This document shows, piece after piece, positions 1 to 5,623 of a DNA stretch of 8,376 nt. Made by a program: the position numbers and the translations under genes. The notes beneath the pieces were generated by a model. It was not told the origin of the DNA. It searched no databases and saw only the letters and a program-made list of their open reading frames with translations. Origin of the DNA: JBDTCS01 sp039923455 (GTDB taxonomy: Bacteria > Bacteroidota > Ignavibacteria > Palsa-1295). Numbering within the stretch: position 1 is the stretch's first letter; each line of letters opens with the position of its first letter. The stretch is from contig JBDTCS010000304.1 in NCBI GenBank assembly GCA_039923455.1, forward strand, positions 1 through 8,376, in the 5' to 3' direction.

Positions 1-179
1 GAACAAACTCGGTCTGAGCCATCAGCTATCGTGGTGCGAATCAAAAAAGATTGGTTGGCAAATTAACGCAAATCTCGCGAGCTAATCAAACATGTCGAGC
101 GCTAAAGTCGTTGGCAGATTTTGATCGCGGGTTCTCCACCCTCATGAATAGATTTCCACAACTTTTAAAATGACCTGTC
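1..179. other. Left-edge intergenic region with weak promoter-like pattern and possible next gene start
   Basis: No complete gene is present downstream of the propeller gene. On the minus strand, TTTG at 90-87 and TTAATTTG at 66-59 are 20 bases apart, close to the Bacteroidota -33/-7 layout (TTTG, 17-23 bases, TAnnTTTG) with one mismatch in the second box. Downstream, an ATG at 22-20 opens a frame reading MAQTEFV to the window edge; it could be the next gene, but seven codons prove nothing. No Rho-independent terminator follows the propeller gene; the best hairpin, GGGT/ACCC at about 129-141, is too short. Confidence 0.3.
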
Positions 180-2327
180 CTAACGAACAAGTGTCATCCA
201 GCGACCGGTTGTGAATGTCGGAGTGGACAGTCGATAATAGTAACTACCACTTGGTAGTCTGCTTCCATCGAACTGAACTTCGCGAGCACCCGTAACTCCG
301 TCCGCACTCATGAGCGTCGCAACAACGCGACCCATGATATCGACTACTTCCAATCGCGCGGACTCCGATCTGTTCAAATTGAAACGTATTGTCGTCATCG
401 GATTGAATGGATTCGGATAGTTCTGCTCAAGCACGAAATCGCCCGCCCTAAGCGGCTTTGCAACCCCATTTAGCCATCCGAGGCTGCGATAGACGCCTTG
501 ACCTCTCGTAGCTGCGTAGAACATCCCATCTGGGCTCTCCGCGAACGTGGAGACGCCCAGCGTGCGGTTAAAGCTCTCCTGAGTGAGCCCCTTACTCACG
601 TCTTGCCAAGTGCCGCCATCATTTGTCGATCGGAAAGCTCCGGTGTCAGTCGCACAAAGCACATTCCCCTTGCTGTCAACCATCGCATCGTATATGATTT
701 GAGTTGGGTTGGTTGAAACCGGGAATTGCTGGGTCCAAGTTTTGCCTGTATCGATAGATCGAAAAAGCCCTTGTGAGACGCGGTACAAAGTACCTGTCGG
801 ACCAGCGGCCCGCAATCCTGCGCCAAAGCCGATTGGCTTCCAAGTTGCACCGGCGTTATTCGAGCGATAGATTACTCCGGTATTTTGCGAGGCAAGAATT
901 TCGTCATTCGGTCCGATGATGACGGCATCCATAAAAACTGTCCCCGGATCGCCGCTGACTTTATTCCAGTGCGCGCCATGATCGTTGGAAATATCAAGCC
1001 CATGTTCCGTTGCAGCAAAAATTGCACCCGATCGTGAATGTGCGAGCCCACGCACAAGATTTGTCGGAGTGCCTTTGGCCGAATCAACATATTTCCACGT
1101 ATCACCATTGTTACTCGTGAATAGAATACCGGCTTGCGTACCGATATAGACATTGTCGAGTTCGTCGATTGTTATCGGATCGTTCGCGAAGTTCTGCCCG
1201 AGTTCAAGATCGAACTTCGTCCACGTGTCCCCTTTATTTGTTGTACGAAAGACGAGCATTTCTGTCAGCGCAAATACATCTGACTTGGAATTCACCGCGA
1301 GCCCAACCACCTGGAATGCTTTCAGTCCACTGTTACTTAAGCGCCAAGTCGCCCCATCCGTTGTCGAGCGATACACGCCACTAAAATCGGTACCGAGATA
1401 AATATTCCCACTGGTATCTGTCGCGGCCGGGAAAAAGTCTCCGCCTTGAATTGTGGTGTCGATCAACTCCCAATGCGCACCTTCATCTTTTGAACGATAG
1501 AGCGAACCCTCACCGGTTCGAGCGAACATGTGATCGTTGGCTCGGCAAAGCAAGAAAGTCCGAAACCCAATATTGTTCGGTGCCTGCTCCACCGACTGCC
1601 ACGAAGCGCCGTCATCAACTGATCGCATAATCGAACCCAGTGCATCGCATATCACGATCTCTCCATTCAAACCAACTCCGATTCCCGTAGCTTCATCGGC
1701 GTGCGCATACGAACTAAGTTCACTCCAGCTCGCAGCATCATCCTTACTGCGAAAAATGTGACCGCCCTTCGTGATCGCGAAAACCCAACCATTCCGATCC
1801 ACACACATCACCATCACCGTGCTATCTCTTAGCTGTGGACTCGTCTCGATCCAAAAGTGACCATTCGAATTGGACGACACAACTCCCTTTCGCGGAACAG
1901 CGACAAAAAGATTACCCGTTCGATTAATCACGAACGATGTGATCTCACCACCATAGTGTAGGGAATCTAGGTGTACCCATTCATACGTTACGTCATTCGG
2001 TTGATACCGATACATGCCGTTCGTGAATGTGAGTGCGTAGATGTATGAGGCACTACTCTCAAGAAATTTAATGTGCGCCGAACCGATTCGATTGTTGATC
2101 GGCCGCCAGCTATCACCGTGATCATCGCTCAGAAAAACGCCGCCTGCCGCCGTTCCGGCAAGCACACGATCGAGCGAATCGACTGTCATCCCTCCGATCA
2201 ATCCACCTTCGGGTCCACTCGTCTGTTCCCAAAACGGTGATTGTGCTTCAACCGGACGTAAAGGCACGCTCACCAATATGGCGAGAGCACAAATACATTT
2301 TGCAAGTGTAAACTTTTTGATGATCAT
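180..2327 (-). CDS. Secreted Asp-box (BNR/sortilin-like) beta-propeller protein with T9SS type A sorting domain
   Basis: This 715-residue protein is probably a surface-attached or secreted beta-propeller involved in binding; no catalytic role can be assigned. The ATG at 2327 leads into a signal peptide (K4-K5, hydrophobic stretch about 12-22, likely cleavage after VEA28). Residues about 31-620 hold twelve clear Asp-boxes of the form S-x-D/N-x-G-x-T/S-W, starting at 67, 152, 194, 236, 279, 321, 362, 404, 447, 489, 524 and 567, mostly 42 residues apart. Degenerate copies near 109-117 and 609-617 would make about fourteen blades. Residues about 632-715 are a T9SS type A domain: QNYPNPFNP at 635-643, a VVDIMGRVV strand, LPSGSYYYRL, and a final TLVR. 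Known family members include YCF48-like proteins, sialidase-like proteins and GH74 enzymes; the role here is inference. It follows the barrel gene by 83 bases, which contain no convincing promoter or Shine-Dalgarno sequence. C11 in the signal peptide is not in a lipobox. Confidence 0.93.
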   Translation of the reverse strand: MIIKKFTLAKCICALAILVSVPLRPVEAQSPFWEQTSGPEGGLIGGMTVDSLDRVLAGTAAGGVFLSDDHGDSWRPINNRIGSAHIKFLESSASYIYALTFTNGMYRYQPNDVTYEWVHLDSLHYGGEITSFVINRTGNLFVAVPRKGVVSSNSNGHFWIETSPQLRDSTVMVMCVDRNGWVFAITKGGHIFRSKDDAASWSELSSYAHADEATGIGVGLNGEIVICDALGSIMRSVDDGASWQSVEQAPNNIGFRTFLLCRANDHMFARTGEGSLYRSKDEGAHWELIDTTIQGGDFFPAATDTSGNIYLGTDFSGVYRSTTDGATWRLSNSGLKAFQVVGLAVNSKSDVFALTEMLVFRTTNKGDTWTKFDLELGQNFANDPITIDELDNVYIGTQAGILFTSNNGDTWKYVDSAKGTPTNLVRGLAHSRSGAIFAATEHGLDISNDHGAHWNKVSGDPGTVFMDAVIIGPNDEILASQNTGVIYRSNNAGATWKPIGFGAGLRAAGPTGTLYRVSQGLFRSIDTGKTWTQQFPVSTNPTQIIYDAMVDSKGNVLCATDTGAFRSTNDGGTWQDVSKGLTQESFNRTLGVSTFAESPDGMFYAATRGQGVYRSLGWLNGVAKPLRAGDFVLEQNYPNPFNPMTTIRFNLNRSESARLEVVDIMGRVVATLMSADGVTGAREVQFDGSRLPSGSYYYRLSTPTFTTGRWMTLVR
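477..2129 (-). repeat. Coding tandem repeat: 42-residue Asp-box propeller blades
   Basis: Twelve clear and two degenerate Asp-box units of about 126 bases each lie in frame inside the propeller gene. The spacing between successive boxes is 41-43 residues, except for one interval of 35 residues (489 to 524) and one double interval of 85 residues (67 to 152) that contains the degenerate box. The repeat is visible in the protein and is diverged at the DNA level, so it is an old structural repeat and not a recent expansion. Confidence 0.85.
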
Positions 2328-2410
2328 CGGGACTGATTGCGTGATTCAACTAACGAAGAGAGAACTCTCGAAGTTGAAGAAAGAATGCAATCGAAGTACA
2401 CAGCAAGAAT

Positions 2411-4804
2411 CTAGTGACGGTATTGCAAGCCGATTCGTGCCCCAAACGTGGTCAGGTGCCAGTTGAGATCTTTAACCGCATCAAAGAGCGGCAGATTCAT
2501 GTACGCACCAACAAGCAACGAGACTTTTTGATTGAGCTTGAATTGGAAACCGGGAGAGAGCTCAAGCGCAACATGAAACGAAGTTGGGTTCGGGAAAGCA
2601 CCTTGAGCCAACGTGTGTGTACGCTCACCCCCACTTCGACCGGATGTATACTCGAGCGATGCCGGAAAAAGTATCTCGCTCGTTTCAATGTACGAGCTAT
2701 GTACAAGAAAACCTGTCGCAAGACCAAAATAGGTGTAGACTTTTTCCGGAACAAAATAATAATAGAAACCACCATTCAGCGTCACATAACTAAACGATGC
2801 CTCTGTTGTGAATTGTTCGACCACCTTAGAACGACGTGCGCCGAGTGTATCGCCATAGAGAATGGAATCAACGGCGAACGCGGTGTTCTGTGCAAGCGCA
2901 GCTCCCGTGATATTCGAAAATCCGATACCACCGGCGAGTGTGATCTCCTTATTGAATGGATAAATGAACAAACCTGTAAAGCCACCACTCAGTCGCGTGC
3001 TAAAATCATTATACGTACCGCAGCCCGCAAGATAGGATGGCTTCTCAAAGGTTACATCTGAAACCGTGTAGGATGGCGTCGCAACGAATTGGACCGTCCA
3101 ACTTCTGCACGATGGACAAATATTGTCGCGGCCTTCGGATATCTGATACGTCCAACGATTACCATCTTTCGTGCGACAGATCACCCAATACGATTCATTG
3201 CGCGCTCCATCCACGAGCTTCACACTCATGAATCCACAAGCGCTTGTATCGCGAATCCGAAACGTTAGCGGTACTTGTGGTGTACCGACATCAAAGCGAG
3301 GCACGAGTACTGGTGTGCGAAAATTTGAACTGTCAATTATCGTGATGCTCGCAAGTCCGGCATCGAACAATCTGTCATCTCGCGCAATGAGAGCAAGCGC
3401 AAGATTGCCATCATCTTTTAGCAATTCAAGCGTCGGACGCAGTGTATCGGCAAGCAGCGGGACGGTTTGCACGAGCTGTCCGCCATCGTTACCATAGGAA
3501 TCGTAGTTATCACCACCAGCTCCAAAACCGTAGGAGTAAAGTCCGAATGGCTTATCGCAAGCGACCGTGTGCGAGCCATAACCGATTTCGTACTGCGCGA
3601 TCGCAAACTTCGTGATACCGATGGTATGATACTTATTTTCCGGAATGCGAAGTCCATCGACTTTGAGCGACGATATCGCATCCGTCGGGACGACCACGTT
3701 GATATAGTGATGCCACTCTCCTTTGATCGGCGTCACGAATCGATAGTACGGAAGGAACTGCTCGGTGGGAGTGATCAGCATCATGAAGGGATCACCAACT
3801 TGAATGCTATCGGCAGTAGATCCTTGTGCATACTCCGCAACGAGCACGGGCTTCGTTGCAGTGATGAATGCATTATCAACTGCATGATTATTCTCGTAGA
3901 ACTCACCCGCCAATAGATTTGCTACACGAGCATTGTTAACGAATACTTGTGTATTGTTCTCACTCGCGACTATACGCAACGCATACTCCGTTTTATCTTG
4001 TAAGCGTCCGACATAGAACTGTCTACCCCAACTCGGAATCGGTGGCTCCATCTCGAGCAACTGATCGCAAAAACTAACATCGGCGGGAATTTGCGCGCAA
4101 CTATGCCCAACAAAAAACGATACTGGTTTGCTCGAAGTAAAGAGCGAACCCGTCAGATCGCTACGACGATTCGTTTGCGATGAACCTTGAAGCTGATAGA
4201 CATCGCCTTTTTGCAACTCAACCGTATACGTATCGCCGGCTTTGTGACCACCACGTGTATCGGCGGTAAGCGAGATAACAAGCGAGGTATGATCTTCCGT
4301 CGCAACGACTTCGCACTGTGAGACGAATGCATTGTCCGTATTGAGCGGTGGATAATATCCAACAGCGCGATATGTTGTACCGAGCACATTCACAGGAAAT
4401 GCGAGATACGTATCTGTACTTTTTTGACGTGTCGAAAGTCCGAAGACGGCGACATCATTATCTGTCACACAATGAACGCCAAGCTTCTGCACCTGATCGC
4501 TGCCGAAAACTTGCACGACCGAATCAATATCGACCGGCAAAATATCGCCGGCACGAAACGAAAAATCTTTTCGAAAGCCAATACCCGGCACCGTAACCGA
4601 GCCCTTGGTATCGCGATCACCTGTGACAAAAAGCTTGAGCGTTAGTGTGCTCGCCTGTTCTGAGCGAGCGTTCTGCGGAAAGCAAACCCAAAACTCTCGC
4701 CCTCTCGAATCACCAATCGTTCTGCGTGCCGGTTGATCGCCTTGTGCCTGTGCTATAATGGGAACAAGCACTATCAAAAGCAGGCCAAGCACAAACACTC
4801 GCAT
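2411..4804 (-). CDS. IgGFc-binding-like domain protein with C-terminal outer-membrane beta-barrel
   Basis: From the ATG at 4804 this is a 797-residue exported protein. An in-frame TTG at 4867 would add 21 residues, but the ATG gives a compact signal peptide (MRVFVLGLLLIVLVPIIAQA, cleavage after A20), so I prefer it. Residues about 35-446 resemble the IgGFc-binding N-terminal family (as in FCGBP and many bacterial surface proteins): GREFWV at 35-40, DLTGS then KPVSFFVGHSCAQIP around 216-241, CDQLLEMEPPIPSWG at 246-260, DPFMMLITPTEQ at 338-349 and HHYINVVVP at 365-373. Residues about 454-550 look like an Ig-like linker, followed by CPSC at 563-566. Residues about 579-797 alternate glycine, aromatic and hydrophobic residues in strand-like runs and end GLQYRH, as in small outer-membrane barrels. 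There is no T9SS sorting domain, so the barrel probably anchors the N-terminal part at the cell surface. The ligand is unknown; immunoglobulin binding should not be assumed from the family name. The stop is TAG at 2413-2411. Confidence 0.9.
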   Translation of the reverse strand: MRVFVLGLLLIVLVPIIAQAQGDQPARRTIGDSRGREFWVCFPQNARSEQASTLTLKLFVTGDRDTKGSVTVPGIGFRKDFSFRAGDILPVDIDSVVQVFGSDQVQKLGVHCVTDNDVAVFGLSTRQKSTDTYLAFPVNVLGTTYRAVGYYPPLNTDNAFVSQCEVVATEDHTSLVISLTADTRGGHKAGDTYTVELQKGDVYQLQGSSQTNRRSDLTGSLFTSSKPVSFFVGHSCAQIPADVSFCDQLLEMEPPIPSWGRQFYVGRLQDKTEYALRIVASENNTQVFVNNARVANLLAGEFYENNHAVDNAFITATKPVLVAEYAQGSTADSIQVGDPFMMLITPTEQFLPYYRFVTPIKGEWHHYINVVVPTDAISSLKVDGLRIPENKYHTIGITKFAIAQYEIGYGSHTVACDKPFGLYSYGFGAGGDNYDSYGNDGGQLVQTVPLLADTLRPTLELLKDDGNLALALIARDDRLFDAGLASITIIDSSNFRTPVLVPRFDVGTPQVPLTFRIRDTSACGFMSVKLVDGARNESYWVICRTKDGNRWTYQISEGRDNICPSCRSWTVQFVATPSYTVSDVTFEKPSYLAGCGTYNDFSTRLSGGFTGLFIYPFNKEITLAGGIGFSNITGAALAQNTAFAVDSILYGDTLGARRSKVVEQFTTEASFSYVTLNGGFYYYFVPEKVYTYFGLATGFLVHSSYIETSEILFPASLEYTSGRSGGERTHTLAQGAFPNPTSFHVALELSPGFQFKLNQKVSLLVGAYMNLPLFDAVKDLNWHLTTFGARIGLQYRH

Positions 4805-4828
4805 AGATGTGCGAGCAAAAGCAATGAG

Positions 4829-4836
4829 CAAAATTA
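4829..4836 (-). promoter_or_regulatory. Possible Bacteroidota -7 box (TAATTTTG)
   Basis: Read on the minus strand, TAATTTTG matches the Bacteroidota -7 consensus TAnnTTTG exactly and lies 24 bases before the ATG at 4804. If used, transcription would begin downstream of the alternative TTG at 4867, which would rule that start out. No matching -33 TTTG is visible at the usual 17-23 base distance, so this is only a weak candidate. Confidence 0.25.
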
Positions 4837-4906
4837 AACTTGTGTGGTTCGAACGTGACGAGTACAACGTGCTGGGCTATGCGTTAATGATGGCTCAGAA
4901 AAAAGA

Positions 4907-5344
4907 CTAATGAAGAATCAGAAAGCGCGACTCGTCGATCTGGTTGACAGCGCCTGCCGAAGTATAGGAGGTCAGCCGAATAAAATACATTCCGGAAGCA
5001 AGCCCACGCGTCGAGAGCCCGAATGAGTGCAATCCATTGGCTGTAAATGTGCGAGGCTGCGTTTCGACCGGCGTCACCAGCCGATCAAGCACATCGACAA
5101 CCCGAATCGATATTTCCTCAGGATTGTGATTGTAGTATTGCACCAGCACCGTCTCCCCGCTTTTCGCTGGAGATGGAAACGCTTGGATTAGATACGAATC
5201 CCTTCTTGGGCGTACCGTACCACCGCAGATCGAATCCTGCGAAGTCTGTGTCGAGGCCTGTGCAAGTACGTCACCGACCCAGACCATCGTAAGCATCAGA
5301 CTAAGCATGAGAAAGCTGATACAGAAAAAAACGGTCCTTTTCAC
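4907..5344 (-). CDS. Small secreted protein consisting of signal peptide plus T9SS sorting-domain-like module
   Basis: This is a 145-residue protein from GTG at 5344; an in-frame TTG at 5359 would add five residues, and no in-frame ATG lies before the upstream stop. GTG gives a classic signal-peptide start (MKRTVFF), a long hydrophobic core and cleavage near VLA28. After a short Ser/Thr/Gln-rich linker containing a CGG, nearly all the mature protein (about 50-145) resembles a T9SS type A sorting domain: FPSPAKSGETVLVQY in place of YPNPFNP, then SIRVVDVLDRLV, then LSTRGLASGMYFIRLTS, ending RFLILH. There is no room for a passenger domain. It could be a very small T9SS cargo, a fragment left from a larger gene, or a structural beta-sandwich used on its own; I cannot choose. 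Its stop lies 102 bases before the barrel gene's ATG, and a run of six T follows it on the coding strand without a clear hairpin, so read-through into the barrel gene is plausible. Confidence 0.82.
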   Translation of the reverse strand: MKRTVFFCISFLMLSLMLTMVWVGDVLAQASTQTSQDSICGGTVRPRRDSYLIQAFPSPAKSGETVLVQYYNHNPEEISIRVVDVLDRLVTPVETQPRTFTANGLHSFGLSTRGLASGMYFIRLTSYTSAGAVNQIDESRFLILH

Positions 5345-5359
5345 GCGTGTATTGAGCAA

Positions 5360-5569
5360 ATCGTAAATTTTCGGAATCCATCATCGAACAGTTTTGGGCG
5401 GGTCAAAGTGTCCGAAAAGTAGGGTAAGAATTTGGTCTTGCGATCGTCCTCCGGTCTCCGCGATCCGGTGCCTATGCCATTTGGATTGGCGAAGGAGGCT
5501 CAATCGTGAAAAACGTAACTACTCTCGACATACCCCATCTCTACAAACTGGTTGCATCAAAGTTCACAC
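5360..5569. other. Intergenic region between the terminator and the small secreted protein gene
   Basis: About 210 bases separate the terminator from the small secreted protein gene. A promoter for genes 2-4 is expected here because the terminator isolates them from the upstream gene, but I found no clean TTTG / TAnnTTTG pair. The closest pattern, TACGATTTG on the minus strand at 5365-5357, has one base too many in the spacer of the box. On the plus strand, AGGAGG at 5493-5498 precedes a GTG at 5506 that opens a 55-codon frame (see findings). No RNA gene or strong hairpin was seen. Confidence 0.5.
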
Positions 5570-5602
5570 AAAAAGAAGCCCCGCCGTTTCCGGCGAGGCT
5601 TC
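5570..5602 (-). terminator. Rho-independent terminator after the large repeat protein gene
   Basis: On the minus strand the RNA would form a 12-base-pair stem (GAAGCCUCGCCG paired with CGGCGGGGCUUC, with one G-U pair) closed by a GAAA tetraloop of the stable GNRA type. It runs straight into a U-tract of five. The stem starts 21 bases after the TAA stop at 5626-5624. On the plus strand the stem has a C-A mismatch and no U-tract, so it should work only for the minus-strand gene. Confidence 0.9.
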
Positions 5603-5623
5603 GTGAATTCGGAGAAAGCGCTC

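Noticed and set aside
2258..2327. Lipoprotein signal in the propeller protein because of C11 and C13 near the N-terminus
   Set aside because: The residue before C11 is Lys and the hydrophobic core lies after the Cys, so there is no lipobox; a standard signal peptidase I site (VEA-Q) fits better.
2363..2385. Hairpin GAGAG-AA-CTCTC between the barrel and propeller genes as a terminator
   Set aside because: The stem has only five pairs with a two-base loop and no U-tract follows; too weak to support a call.
2414..3061. Plus-strand open frame of 215 codons opposite the barrel-coding part
   Set aside because: It is fully antisense to a gene with clear barrel features, its translation is rich in Arg, Lys, Cys and Thr without recognisable motifs, and no promoter or ribosome binding site precedes it. 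It is a shadow of the real gene.
3467..3916. Plus-strand open frame of 149 codons
   Set aside because: It is antisense to the conserved IgGFc-binding-like region, and the translation is arginine-rich and low in family-like features, as expected for a shadow frame.
5437..5470. Inverted repeat GATCG...CGATC in the intergenic region as an operator
   Set aside because: The arms are only five bases and 14 apart, and no neighbouring regulator gene supports it; it is likely chance in GC-rich sequence.
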